Below are positions 34,497-47,379 of a stretch of DNA of 64,000 nt, piece after piece (position 1 is the first letter of the stretch; every line of letters begins with the position of its first letter). Source of the DNA: Panax quinquefolius (lineage: Eukaryota; Streptophyta; Magnoliopsida; Apiales; Araliaceae). The notes beneath the pieces are model-generated. The model saw only the letters and a list, made by a program, of their open reading frames with translations. It was not told the origin of the DNA and ran no database searches. The DNA lies in the NCBI GenBank assembly GCA_020205615.1, contig CM035170.1, forward strand, positions 37,608,143 to 37,672,142, given 5' to 3'. The position numbers and the translations under genes were made by a program.

Positions 34497-35703
34497 CATG
34501 AACTATTGCTTGCCCTCAAGCAATGCATACGACATTAACAATGAAATGCAACTACATGTTATGCAACTAGATTACGATGCAAATGAGTCCCACAATTTTC
34601 CAGCTAAAATAGAATTCCAATCCAATATGCCTCAGCGAATTATCCAGATTCAAGAATAAAAATTCAAACTGAGCTATAGACATAATATCATACAATTAAA
34701 TAACCCATACTTGCTATACAGATGTTGTGTGTGTGTGTTGTGTTCACCAAAACTTGACTAAGGCAAAGAATTTACATGTTAAACTGCTCAAAACAGAAAA
34801 TTGTAGTCTAAATCAAGATACATGTATACTAATGCAACAAAAACTATTCTAACATATCAATACAAACTAAGGTTCAACAATGGGTTTAAACTGCTTTATT
34901 TTTACTCAGGAGGGCGATTTTCGCTCTTTCCCGCGGTGTTTATTGCTATTATTTCTTTTGTTTTTTTTCTTACATGGATGTGCAATGCCTCATTCCATTA
35001 GGCTAACAGTGTTACCCCTTAGCGAGCTTTCAAACAACGACTCCCAGACCATAAAAGACCTTAGGGCGCTAGGTGTAAAGACAATCCCCTCGGGCGTACT
35101 TGCTTAAGTAACAAAGGCCCCGAAATAAGACTTACCATGGTAGTTTTATTTTTTTATCTTATTTTTTATATAATAATAAGCATACCCATGTGTTCCCAAA
35201 GCTTGATTATCAATGTTTTCATAGTGTAAGTCCATTTTCCACACAATTCTTTTTTTTTTTTTAAACATAGTTTCTATCAAGCAATAAAACACATAATTCT
35301 TATACCTAAAAGCATTTGTGAACACTTAAGTGCAAACCGAAAGAATTTAGTCAACATCCATAGATTACATCATGTAAACCATTATATCTAAGTTCATGTT
35401 ATCCATTAAACTCAACAATCCTTAAAAATTCAGTTTCATCACTGGCTAGACTTAAAACTCTACAAAGCTAGAAATGCGAGACATGCAACTAAACATATAC
35501 TAACACATATAATAATAACTAAAAACAGAAATAATTTCTGTAAGTATTACCTAACATATAACATGCAAAAATTAACATTCACAATTTAAACTAACATACA
35601 ACTACAATTTAAACTTAGATGTAACTACCGTACTACCCAATACTCCCAAACTTAAAATATTCAGTGTCCCAATGAATGAAGGTATAGGGTTAGAATAACT
35701 CCC
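34497..35703 (-). other. 3' non-coding region of Athila (-)
   Basis: AT-rich, with homopolymer T runs. It matches the plus-strand Athila in 13010-13384 and 25690-26000. It shows the un-interrupted form of the site where the Tekay-like element inserted in that copy. An ORF at 34880-35107 is not conserved. Confidence 0.6.
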
Positions 35704-36880
35704 CTACTGATCAGTTGCACCACCCTCTTCGGGTGGTGAATCCAGTGGTGGAAATGGCACGGCTGTCCCAACTTGTGGCCACTCGAGCATAGTACCCTGC
35801 TGTGTAAATGCCTCTGCTAGTGACCTTGTCAACCCCGTAGAAAATGCTGCAAAATTATCGTACATAGCATCGACCTTCCGTTCCAACCTTCGGAGATGAC
35901 ATTCATCATGGACAGCAGTGGCTTGAGTTGACGTTCCTGCTTCAGTTTCTTGTGTAGACTGTGGTGGAGGCACCGAGGATGCGGGTTGAAGGATGAAACC
36001 TTTTCTCCTCGGGTGTGGTGCACCTTCTACCTAATCCTCGAATTTGGCAATCGTCGCATGAGTGATATCTTGGCTTGGACATTGCATCTGTTCATTACCC
36101 CAACGGATTCCTTAATGTGTACACAAACTAGCAACAATAGACGCATGTGGGATACTTCTCGTAGTGCTCCCCCTCATGTAACGTAACATATTCTGATTAA
36201 TGAGATGGCCCACATCGATGTACTTGCCTGTGACTATTCCCCACAAAATGATAGCCCTCTTAGTTGTGATTTCATGCTGATGCGTCGAAGGTACAAGCTT
36301 CGCACATATGAACAAATTCCAAGCTTTATCATAGCGATTCAGGGATGAGGCTGGGAAAGTGCGAGGCTGATTCGTTCCTTCCCTACAAGTCCACTGCGTT
36401 CCTAAAATGCACAAGTCAGTGATGACTTCGTCTAAATAAGTCTCCAAACGGGCAGCCTCGACCCAATTATCATACCCAGTCGGTGGAGTGTCGAGTATTC
36501 TAAAAATTTCTCTGATTGATTGAGGTCGGTAATCTACTCGAACTCCTAGGACCATAAATAACCCATCCATAGTATCTTTGGCATTAGTATAAAATTCTCG
36601 AATAATACCCATGGGAGTAGGCATAGGGGTTGCAATCAGTCCTACCCATCCTCTTTCTCGAATCATATCCCACAGCTGACCATCCTGCTTCACAGGCTTG
36701 AAGCCTCGTTCCTTCATAAATGTCTTCGCCTTGACTACTGGAAAAAGATGATGATGATGATGAAGTGATAAAACGAAGAAGAAGAACTTGCTTGATGGAA
36801 TTGTGGGTGAAAAATTTATTGCACAAAGAACCCCCAAACTTGTATTGCACACACCCACTGAAAAACCCTAGTTTTATCAA
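35704..36880 (-). pseudogene. Athila post-integrase accessory ORF, broken (- copy)
   Basis: Main open stretch 36858-36112 then 35973-35704 in the same frame. It carries FMKERGFKPVKQDGQLWDMI, REFYTNAKDTMDGL, VRVDYRPQSI and ILDTPPTGYDNW, matching the plus-strand protein. It then has TNQPRTFPAS, LNRYDKAWNLFICAKLVPS and the C-terminal LRRLERKVDAMYDN helix. The MGPKRAR-type start is not preserved; the upstream His-rich reading is a frameshifted serine tract. Longest surviving version of this protein in the window. Confidence 0.75.
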
Positions 36881-37600
36881 TGTAGATGTTGAACGTGGGT
36901 AGGAGAACTAATGCGATAAACACGTAATGGGGCTGAGACATTACACTTTTGAATTAGAACAATTTTGGAGAGGAAGAGTCGTGCACACTGTGGAGAGGAA
37001 TGAGATGCGCTTTGATTTTTCAAATGTTATGTGAGATGGAGCAAGACACGTCTTTCAAATCCCCAAAAAAAATTTCAAAACTGGTGTCGCACTACCGCAG
37101 CACGTAATTACGAATGGGGACATTCATGGCGGTATGCGTATAACTCTTCATCGTCACATACTTTACAGAACGCGGACGCGTGGTTTTTCAAAGGCTTTCT
37201 TAGCGCGGACACGCGAACCCATATTCTGCACTGCCATCTTACATCCTAAATACATCAAAGAAGCGATGAATCCACTCCAATACACCTATTCAATCAACAA
37301 CTATCCATATTAGATATCAAGCCTCCAAAATCAAAACATGAATTGATGATTATGCATACATGACTATCCTAACACAATATTTTCTCTACTACTCCTACGT
37401 CTCATCCTACCTTCAATCAGCTCCCATAATACTAATTTAACACAAAGTATGCTATGAATACTAATAGGAACATGAAAACTAAATATAATTTAAACAGAAT
37501 TAAACAATATGTAAGGATAGAAATAATGGGCTGCCTCCCATCAAGCGCTAAGTTATAGTCAATTAGCTTGACTATCTCTGACTTTTCATGTTGAAAAAAG
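36881..37600 (-). other. Post-integrase spacer of Athila (-)
   Basis: Non-coding. It includes the conserved gatgggaggcagccc block near 37.53 kb and GC islets around 37.17-37.21 kb (gcggacgcgtgg, gcgcggacacgcg). Confidence 0.55.
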
Positions 37601-38900
37601 AATTGAGGTTACTTTTTTTCTGTCAACCTCGCCACCAAAATAATGCTTGAGCCGCTATCCATTCACTTTAAACAGCTTGTCCGGGAACTTGTCGAACACT
37701 TCTATTGCACCATGTGGGAAAACTGTCTTCACTGTGAATGGCCCTGACCACCTTGATTAGAGCTTCCCAGGAAAAAGTTTAAGTCTGGAATTGAATAGCA
37801 AAACTCTTTGTCCCGGCTCAAATACTCTCTCTATGATCTTGCGATCATGCCATTTCTTTACCTTTTCCTTGTATAGCTTTGAGTTTTCATACGCTTGTAG
37901 TCTGAATTCATCCAACTCATTGAGTTGGAGTAGGCATTTTTCTCCTGCAGCCTTCAAATCAAAATTGAGCTTCCGAATTGCGCAATATTCCTTATGCTCA
38001 AGCTCCATAGGAAGATGACAGGCTTTTCAAAAAACCAGCTGAAACGGTGACATGCCCAACGGAGTCTTATAAGAAGTCCTATATGCCCAAACAACGTCAT
38101 CAAGTTTTAAGGACCAATCCTTTCTTGTGGGGTTCACAACTTTCTCCAAAATTCTTTTGACTTCACGATTGGAAACTTCGGCTTGGGCATTAGTTTAAGG
38201 ATGATAAGTTGTAGCAATGCGATGATTTACCCCATACTTAGCCAACAAAGTTGTGAATTGCCTATTACAAAAATGACTGCCTTCATCACTAATGATAGCT
38301 CGTGGAATCCCAAACCTCTTGAAAATACTCCTCTGTAAAAATCATAGGACCACTTTGGCATCATTCATTGGAAGAGCTGCCACTTCCACCCACTATGACA
38401 CATAATCAACTGCTAACAAAATGTATAGATTTCCACATGAAGAAAAGAAAGGGCCCATGAAGTCTATCCCCCAAACATCAAAAATTTCCACCTCGAGGAT
38501 CGTGTTCAATGGCATTTCATTCCTTTTCGAAATGTTCCCAACTCTTTGACATCTGTCACATCTCTAAACAAAAATGTAAGCATCCTTGAAAATAGTCGGC
38601 CAGTAAAATCCTGCTTGTAACACTCTAGCCGTTGTTCGGTGTGCACCGTAGTGACCACTATATAAAGAAGCATGACAATCCTACAATATCCCCTCAGTCT
38701 CACTATATGTTATATATCTCCTTATCATCTTATCAGCACATTACTTGAACAAATATGGTTCATCCCATATAAACCACTTCACATCATGCAAAAATTTCTT
38801 TTTTTGATATCCAACTAATTTAGAAGGAATCATCCTGCTCACCAAGTAGTTCGCATAATCTTCAAACCATGGCACTTCCCCTTTCACCACAAACAATTGC
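37601..38900 (-). pseudogene. Athila integrase, broken (- copy)
   Basis: The N-terminal HHCC region is complete in translation: CHASLYSGHY for the histidine part and CDRCQ for the cysteine pair, with one stop between. The core has [23 protein letters not shown] and [12 protein letters not shown], so D-D-E is kept. The C-terminal part (37757-38008) has [10 protein letters not shown] and [19 protein letters not shown]. Stops interrupt near 38564, 38390, 38350, 38193 and 38027. Confidence 0.88.
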
Positions 38901-40730
38901 TCATCTGGAAAGGATTCAGTAATCACAACCTTGTCATCTGCCTCCCTTCCCGGAATCTTCAGTCGAGATAAGTGGTCCGCCACTTGGTTCTCAGTTCCCT
39001 TTCTGTCCTTAATCTCTAAATCAAATTCTTACAATAGTAGTATCCATCTGATCAAATGAGGCTTTGCATCCTTCTTTGCCACTAAGTGTCGAATTGTAGC
39101 ATAATCCGTGTACACTATCACCCTTATACCAATCAGATACGATCTAAACTTGTCAAAAGCATACACAACTGCCAGTAATTCCTTGTCTGTGGTGGTGTAG
39201 TTCAACTGTGCATCAGTAAGGGTCTTGCTTGCATAGTATATCACATGAAAAATCTTTTCCTTCCACTGACCCAAAACAGCCCCAATAGCATAATCACTGG
39301 CATCACACATCAATTCGAATGGTAGGTCCCAATCCGATGCTGTAATTATTGGTGCTGAAGTTAACCTCCTCTTCAAATGCTCAAATGCAGACACACAATC
39401 CTCGTCAAACTTGAACTCTGCATCCTTCTCCAATAAACTGCAAAGTGGTTTAGTTATCTTGGAGAAGTCTTTAATGAACCTGCTGTAAAAGCCTGCATGA
39501 CCTAGAAAACTTTGAACAACTTTTACTGAAGTTGGTGGCGGCAAATTCTCAATAGTCTCTAATTTAGCTCTGTCCACCTCAAGTCCCTTCTTTGATACCT
39601 TATGTCCCAGAATTATTTCTTCTTGTACCATAAAATGGCACTTTTCCCAAATCAATACCAAGTTCGTCTCAACACATCTTCTCAAAACCATCACCAAATT
39701 TTCTAGACATAGATCAAAGGAATCCCCAAATACTGAAAAATCATCCACAAATACCTCCACATTTTGCTCCACCATATCTGAAAAGATAGCCATCATACAC
39801 CTCTAAATAGTGGTTGGGGCATTACAAAGACTAAAAGACATTCTCCTGAAAGAGAAAGTACCATATGGACATGTAAAGGTTGTCTTTTCTTGGTCCTTTG
39901 GAACTATAACAATCTGATTGTAGCCTGAACCCATCTAGAAGACAATAGAACTCATGCCCCGCTAGTCTGTCCAACATCTGATCGATAAACGGTAATAGAA
40001 AGTGATCTTTCCTTGTAGCTTTATTAAGCATGCGGTAATCCATGTAGACTCTCCACCCCGTCACTATTCTTGTCGGAATCAACTCATTGTTCTCATTGGA
40101 AATCACGGTCATACCACCTTTCTTCAGTACACACTGTACCGGGCTCACCCATGAACTATCTGAAATTGGATATATAATGTCTACATCTAGCCATTTCAAT
40201 ACTTCCTTCTTTACCACTTCCTTCATGATCGGATTAAGTCTTCTTTGATGTTCCACTGAAGGCTTGTTATCATCTTCCAAGAGGATCTTATGCATACAGA
40301 AAGATGGGCTGATCCCTTTTATATCTATTATAGTCCACCCAATTGCAGACTTGAATTCTCTGAGGACTCTTAGTAATTTTTCTTCCTGAAAAGATGTTAG
40401 TGAAGAAGAAATAATCACAGGTAATTTTGAATTTTCATTTAAAAATGAATACCTCAAATGATCTGGAAGTGGTTTCAACTCAAGTTCTGGAGGTGTTTCA
40501 AGAGATGGCTTCAATTTTACTAATGACTCTCATGCCTTCTTTAATGGCATAACAGGAATCTTGAATTTTTTGAATTGTGGAGTTGTATCAAGGAAATGCA
40601 CAAGTTCTTCAATCTCCTCATCATCTATTTTTGAATTTCCAGCAATAGCACTTCTCAATGGTTCTTGATTCACCAAGCTCTCTACTTCATCATTTGTAAT
40701 CCTTTCTACCAAATCAACCCTGAAGCATTC
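38901..40730 (-). pseudogene. Athila reverse transcriptase and RNase H, broken (- copy)
   Basis: RT motifs GWRVYMDYRMLNKATRKDH and LLDG, then a frameshift near 39.92 kb and a stop near 39.8 kb. FVDDFSVFG follows (catalytic VDD at 39740-39751) and then [17 protein letters not shown]. RNase H motifs: [42 protein letters not shown] and ADHLSRLK. Otherwise long open stretches: 40514-39831 and 39796-39029. Confidence 0.88.
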
Positions 40731-41330
40731 CTCATCTTATGTCGGAAATTTCATTGCCTTGAATATGTTTAAAGTGACTTCTTGATCATGAACTTACATT
40801 GTTAGTTCCCCTTTCTGAACATTTATCAAGGTCCTTCTTGTAGCTAGGAATGGTCTTCTAAGAATAATCGGTATACTTATGTCATCTTCATAGTCTAGTA
40901 TAATGAAATCAACCGAAAAGATGAATGTATCCACTTTAACCAATACATCTTCGATAATCCCCCATGGATAAGTGATAGATATGTCAACTAGCTGTAAAGA
41001 AATATTTGTCGGCCTTGGAACCAGCAATTCCAACTGATTGAATACTGACAAGGGCATCAAATTGATACTTGACCCAAGATCACACAAACATTTACTGAAA
41101 CTCATCTTCCCAATTGTGCATGGAATTGTGAAACTGCCTGGATCTTTTAGTTTTGGAGGTAATTTACGTTGAAGCACTGCACTGCATTCCTCCGTCAAGG
41201 TCACTATTTCAAATTCTTCTAATCTCTTCTTCCTTGACAAGATGCCCTTCATGAACTTTGCATAACTAGGTATCTGTTCCAATGCCTCAGCGAAAGGTAT
41301 GTTAATCTGTAACTTTTTAAATACCTCCAA
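40731..41330 (-). pseudogene. Athila aspartic protease, nearly complete (- copy)
   Basis: CLCDLGSSINLMPLSVFNQL holds the active-site D-L-G-S/A-S pattern. The protein continues through SLQLVDISITYPWGIIEDV, FIILDYEDD and IILRRPFLATRRTLI, the normal retropepsin order. This copy shows what the plus-strand protease has lost. A stop follows at about 40792. Confidence 0.85.
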
Positions 41331-43024
41331 GAACTTACTAAATTGCTTGTCTTCCCTCTGCTTATGTAATCTCTGTGGATAAGGGACAGGAGGTTAGACT
41401 ATTGGTATTTGATTCACAGGCTTCTCAAAAGAACCTTCTTTATTCTTCTCCTCTTGCTGTTGTTCAGAATCCTCCATATTCAATTTCTCATCAAACACAA
41501 TTACCTGATCGCGCGGCCGCGCGTCCTCCCTTTGCAAAAGTGGCGCGGGCGTGCCATGATGATTTTCTACAACCTGCTTCCCAGATCTAAGTGTAATCGC
41601 TTGACATTGTTCCTTCCCTTGTCTTCTTGGATTGGCCTCTATTGTACTTGGCAATGAACCCTGTGGTCTATTGTTAAGCATGCTAGCCATCTGACCCATT
41701 TGAGTTTCTAGATATTTGATAGCCACTACTTGGCTTTTAATCATCACTTCCGTATTTTCCATGTACTTCATCATCATCTCCTCCATCTCTGACTTCTTTT
41801 CTCACGGAGGTGCAGGTGGTGTATGATGTTGTTGTTGAGAAAATCCAGGTGGGTAGTGTGGTCTTGGTGAAAACTGTTGCCGAGCTGACTGTGACTGAAA
41901 TTGGTTATGTGGTTGAAACTGACTCTGTTGATTTCTTTGGTTATTGGACCAACTGAAATTTGGATGGTTGCGGTTGTTGGAGTTGTATGTGTTCTGAAAT
42001 TGACCTTGATCCTTCCGATAGTTACTCACATATTGCACATACTCCGAACTGATAGCACATTGGTCCGTTGAATGTGACCCTGCATATATCTCACACACAA
42101 AAGCAACTGTTTTCACCTTAGTCTCTATTAACGAATCAATCTTCTTTGCCATTGATGCCATCTGTGCTGACAGTTGAGTGATAGCATCCACCTCTAGCAA
42201 ACCTGCAACTTTGCGTTGTGGCATCCTGGCTGTAGGATTTTGGAAATCATTAGCTGTCATCGTCTCAATGAGATTATAGGCCTCTTCATAGCTCTTCGCC
42301 CATAAAGCTTCTCATGCGACTGCATCTACAATAGGCCTAGACTGCCATCCCAATCCATTATAAAAGGTGTTGATCACCATCCAATCTGACATGCCATGGT
42401 GTGGACACTTCCTTATCATTTCCTTATAACTCTCCCAGACTTCATATAGTGATTCACCCTATTGCTGCTCAAACTGGGAAATTGTTGTCCTCATCTTAGC
42501 GTCTTAGCCATTGGAAAGAATTTGGCTAAGAATATATGTGCTAGGTCCTCCCATGTGGTGATAGATCCCAAAGGTAAAGAGTGAAGCCAACTTCTAGCTT
42601 TATCCTGCAATGAAAATGGAAATAGTCTAAGTCCGATTGCATCCTCTGTCACCCCGTTGTATCTGAAGGTGTCACATATTGCAATGAAACTCAACAGGTG
42701 CTCATTTGGATCGTCTGTAGCATCACCCCTAAACTGTACCGAATTCTGCACCATTATAATAGTACCCAGCTTAATCTCAAAGGTGTTTCCTGCTATCGCT
42801 GGTTTGACTATACTTGACTACAATCCATTAATATTCGGCATCGAATAATCTCTTAAAGCCCTGTGCTCGTTTCTTTGCTCTTTTCTTTGTTCTGCGGATG
42901 CCATATTAGATGTCGTGGTCTCTTACTCTACTTGTATATTTCTACGTGCTCTTGATTTCCAACCTTTGCCGTTGACGTTGTCCTGTAAAGGCGTTAACTC
43001 GGAATTGGAGGATCGAGTGCGCAT
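41331..43024 (-). pseudogene. Athila gag, broken (- copy)
   Basis: ATG at 43024 opens MRTRSSNSELTPLQDN. The capsid-like domain (42754-42491) has DPNEHLLSFIAICDTF, LRLFPFSLQDKARSWL and GSITTWEDLAHIFLAKFF, the standard Athila capsid pattern. After a frameshift come NGLGWQSRPIVDA, SYEEAYNLIETM, a knuckle-type CEIYAGSHSTDQC, the Asn/Gln-rich linker, EEMMMKYMENTEV, and ITLRSGKQV before the protease. The linker includes a CpG-rich patch at 41509-41562. Three to four stops and one frameshift. Confidence 0.85.
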
Positions 43025-43142
43025 ATACTATATAAAAGTACCTGAAACAAAAACAAAAATAGAAATGAGACAAGATTAGAATTGTCTAAGTCATACAATT
43101 TAGCTTAAAATTAATGATAATAATAATAAAATTAAATGCCTT

Positions 43143-43160
43143 TCCCCGGCAACGGCGCTA
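43143..43160 (-). promoter_or_regulatory. Primer binding site (tRNA-Asp type) of Athila (-)
   Basis: Minus strand reads TAGCGCCGTTGCCGGGGA, one mismatch from the usual Athila site, six bases inside the LTR. Confidence 0.8.
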
Positions 43161-43166
43161 AAAACT

Positions 43167-44667
43167 TGTTGGGTAAAATCTAATACGCACAGCACGTAAG
43201 TATACGTGGTCAACAAGTAATAAAGAGTAAGTAAAGTATCGTCCCCACGGAGAATTAACTAACAAAATTCACCAAGCACTAACCCGTAACCGTTTCAGTC
43301 TTATTTAAACGAATGATTTGATCTTTTATAAGTAAACTATGAAATTAAATAAACCTAACTATTCCTAGAGTGAGACTAGATAATGAAGACCTGAGATCAC
43401 AAGTTTCATCTATTGACTCATTCAAATCCACACACTTCATGTTAAGCCAAATTAATTGTATCGGATTGATAGTTAAGAACACAAAAATAAAGTATAGCCA
43501 TCTCTCAATGTACCATACATGTATCACATATAATCCACAGTTGATAGAATACACATGAACACCCACATTACTTAAACCACTATATGTCTATGTGATTTAC
43601 AAATAATTAGGGTTTAAGCCCAAGTTCTCAATTAACTACGAATGGTGCTTCGGTATATGTCTATCCTAAGCACAAATCATACATCCTATCACAATGTAGA
43701 ATATACAATCATAAGCTAATAAGATCAGATCTAAACCCACACTTCGTCTCCCGATTCTATATGGATTATCACAGTAATTGATGGCCAATCAACTAAGTAA
43801 ATAAGCATGAATCTAATTAGACAATCCCATAGCAATTAATCAGGCTAACAACGAAATACATCAGAGTAAACTAATCCATAGAATCCATTGCAATCTCAGA
43901 ATAGAGTTTAAATCATAACTGAATCAAATCTACCATCCACATATTGAATAAACATCATCAATACAATTAGGAATCAAAGAAATAACAAGAGTAGGGAATT
44001 AGAGTGCAAATCTATTTTCTTGATCCACTATTGAATCTCTAATGCCTTCCAAATGCTTCAAGTCTTCAGATAATCCACTCTAGAAAGTAATTACACTAAT
44101 CTATTATTGAAATTCATGAGAGAAAGAAAACCGTAGTTTCCCATATCCCAAGGGGTGGAATTTGTTTTCATCTGATAATACGTATCATTCAAAAAAATAG
44201 GAGTCTCCGTCGTAACATCCTGTTCCAAGTAGTAAACCAATTCGATAGCTGAACTAAAAGTCAACTGCCAAATTAAGACTGGCGCAGCTGCGCCGTGATA
44301 AGCCTTGGATAGGTGCAACTCATACTTGTGTAGGATGGCAGGCATTCATGCATTTGACGTTGTGTCTCGGACGTAGTGGCACTGCATCATCATTGGGCTG
44401 GCTTGTTCTGGTGCAATCTTCTATTGCACTATAGGCTCAAGGCACTTCATTCCAACCTCTAGCAATATGCTCAGCTCCATTTTCCTTACCATCATCAATT
44501 CATCATAGCCACGAACACAGCTTAGCTCCAATATCACCAAAAGAGTTCCTAGTACTGAAACTACAAAACAAAGCACAAATGCATAAAAATCTATACAATA
44601 AAATGAGTTTAAGCAACAAATTCAAATCAGTTAATATCTAAATAAGTGGTTATAAAACTACTTATCA
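43167..44667 (-). repeat. Athila LTR A, 5' LTR (1.50 kb)
   Basis: Minus strand opens TGATAAGTAGTTTTATAACC and closes ATTTTACCCAACA. Near its end it has the block caacaagtaataaagagtaa and gtatcgtccccacgg, common in Athila-type LTRs. A small CpG palindrome, ggcgcagctgcgcc, lies at 44281-44294. The TG edge lies against Ogre/Tat gag. Confidence 0.8.
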
Positions 44668-45815
44668 ATTGTCAGAAGAATGGGAATGTTCTCGAGTGAG
44701 TCCCTTAAGGGTGTGAACACTAGAGGGCGTTTGACTTCTCCACCTCTTGGCAATGGAGGGTTTGAAGATTGTGCTTGAAAGGGAATGAAATTTCTCCTCT
44801 GGATAGGCATGTTCTGATTGCCTTTTTTACCCTGTAGTATCAAGGAAACATCCTCATCTTTCTTTTTATGGACCCTCCAAGGGTTGTTTCTATAATTTCT
44901 GGATTAGATGTACTCAGCAACAGCCTTAAGGGTAGCTAGGTCTTGAATCCTTCCTGACTTCAAACCCATCTAAGCCATTTCCCCATGTTTAATCATTACA
45001 AAAAATGGATTACCAATGCCAGCTAAGACTCTTTCATAGAAATGAGCTTCTTGTATGTCCATGAATGTCATGACCATTTTTGATTCCGTCATGGAAGGAA
45101 TAACTTGAGCAGCAAGGCGCCTCCATCTTTGAGCATACTCTCTGAAAGACTCGTTGGATTGATTCTTGACCTTGGTAATCTGGTACCGGTCAAGAGCCAT
45201 CTGAGACTGGAAGTTGTATTAAGTGAGGAAGGCGTGAGCTAGATCCTCCCAACTATGGATCTTTGAGTTGTCTAATCTGGTATACCACGAACGGTCTTCT
45301 CTAGTCAGACTTTTCTGGAATAGCTGCATCCTAAGCTTCTCGTCCTCTGCATAAGACCTAAGTTCTCCAATGAACACCTTCAAATGTGTGTAAGGATCTC
45401 CTAACCCATCATATTTTTCGAAGTAAGGAGTTTTAAATTTTTTTAGATAATGAACCCTAGGGAATATACAAAGGTCAACATATGAGACACTTCCATGTGC
45501 TCCAATTCCTTTGATTGCACGAAGGGTTTCTTCCATTTGAAGGACTTTCTTCCTGATGTCTGGATCTCTTTTGAGATGGGTGATATCATGACTTTGGTTG
45601 GTCGTATCCAACTGAAGTTCAGGTTCTATAATGGCTCTATCAGGACATTGGGTTCCTCCTTGTGTAGAGGATTCAATATATATGGGTATCCTCGTACCCT
45701 GAGTAGACTAGTCTAGTTCTTTAAGTAGAACACCCAAATCTGTGATTTGTTTACTTAATCTGTCAAATTCTTTGCGCGAAACTGGATTAAGGTCAGTCTA
45801 GTCTGATGACGACAT
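44668..45815 (-). pseudogene. Ogre/Tat-type gag, N-terminal part, truncated by Athila
   Basis: ATG at 45815, then broken but recognisable: RLSKQITDLGVLLKELD, KFKTPYFEKYDGLGDPYTHL, RMQLFQKSLTREDRSWYTRL, KIHSWEDLAHAFL, NESFREYAQRWRRLAAQV and FMDIQEAHFYERVL. This is the usual capsid order of Tat/Ogre gag. Stops lie near 45800, 45710, 45213 and 44969. The remainder past 44668 is removed or displaced by the Athila insertion and was not found elsewhere in the window. Confidence 0.85.
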
Positions 45816-46567
45816 AATTGACTGTAGGCTCGTGGCCTTTTTGGACTTTGATCGGGTAATAGGTCCAATTGCTTCCCTACAAAAGACTTGCGTAGTTTAG
45901 TCTTTAGGGAATGTGTGTGAATATCTACATGCTATGTATCCGTTCTAGGAATATTATACTGTAAGGCGGATGTTAGTTGTTTTATAATCCATGATAACAT
46001 GTTTTAATTTATGTATGTACACATGTTTCTTCAAATTTCCCATTACACGGAGATGAATATGGAATGAAATTACAAGTAATTATTTTTACAAGTAATTTAA
46101 AATGAGAAAGCATGAAGAGACTTTCCTCCGTGTTTGGCTTATCAGAGGCTGACCTATCTTAGGTTACTCTCGCGGCTTTTTGGTATAAAGGTTCCCTAAT
46201 CATTGCAATTTACTCGACGGGAAGTTAATCCGGTCTTTCAACTAGAGCAAATTTTGGTGGTTCCTTTCCTGAGCCTCGTTGGAATTAGTCTTCCTACGAG
46301 TCCAGTAATCAAACACCGATAGGATAGCCCCCTGATGGAGGAACCACACAACATACATTCACATACAACGTGTCTCACCGTTTATGAAAATGATGACATG
46401 TGCGAAGCCCTAATATCAGAAGCAAATATAGTGTAAAGCATTTATGTGCAGAAAAATATATGTATTCGTACACATTCATTATAAATGTAAATGCGACATC
46501 CACACACAAGCATATAACTATTTTGAAAAGATTTTAGTAGCGGCTTAAGTCCTCTTTACTGGAAGTG
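45816..46567 (-). other. Leader of the Ogre/Tat element
   Basis: Non-coding stretch between primer site and gag. Many stops in all frames. A long untranslated leader is normal for this lineage. Confidence 0.6.
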
Positions 46568-46585
46568 TCCCCAGCAGAGTCGCCA
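46568..46585 (-). promoter_or_regulatory. Primer binding site of the Ogre/Tat element
   Basis: Minus strand TGGCGACTCTGCTGGGGA, two bases inside the LTR end (CGACA GG). This is the primer site typical of Ogre-type elements (tRNA-Arg). Confidence 0.8.
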
Positions 46586-47379
46586 CCTGTCGACGTCGGG
46601 ATTTTTATTTGTCCCTTTTCGTTACTTGTTCTTTGGTGTTCTCATGCTAGGTGAGATTTTTTTGAAAAAACAAGTGAAAAAGGTTTGACATGTATCATGT
46701 CGACGATGGACTATTAAGAGACTCCAGTTGGTTTTTTATATGGTTGTACCATCATAACCGAGAAAAGGTTTGCACATTGACCCAGTGATATGACACTGCT
46801 AAACGAGTCGGTGAAACCGAGATTCATTAGGGTCTAGGGACTTGATTATGTGGAGGGAAGGTGTTAGGCACCCCCGGACATCCGTGTTACCACGGTGACC
46901 GCCACTTTTCAAGAAACTATTATATGAATGTGTGTGTGTGTGTGGATCAATGTGCAATTATTTGGAAGTAGTGCGAGGCCTTGTTAGCACCTATATACAC
47001 AGGGTTTGAATTTGTGTAAAAATTTAGTTTTAAACAAGATATGGCAGTGATGTTTTAGAAAAGAGGTTTTTCAAACCCATATGCTCAATAGTAATTGAGA
47101 CCTTTTACACTCCCATTTTTATTAAGTGTTACGCTTGATTATTTTTATTTTCGAGATGCGAAACATCTTTGAGAAAATAATATACAAAATTGTGTCGAAC
47201 TCCTCGTGGGTATGAAAACCATCTGAGGAAATCCGAACACCGTGAATAAATTTACAAGTTGCTTACAACTGAAAAATGTCTGTCACGGGAACCAAATCTA
47301 GATCTAGTAGACTGAATCTGTGATCACATGATTCCTAGGCTCACATGATGCCCCAATTGATAATAAAGCAGTAAGCATG

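Larger units (their letters stand above)
34485..44667 (-). mobile_element. Athila-type Ty3-gypsy element (-), near full length
   Basis: Minus-strand order is LTR A, primer site, gag, protease, RT, RNase H, integrase, accessory ORF, purine tract, LTR B. All coding parts are present but carry stops and frameshifts. It is inserted in the gag of an Ogre/Tat element: LTR A's TG edge at 44667 directly abuts that gag. LTR A and LTR B are only distantly similar. Confidence 0.85.
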
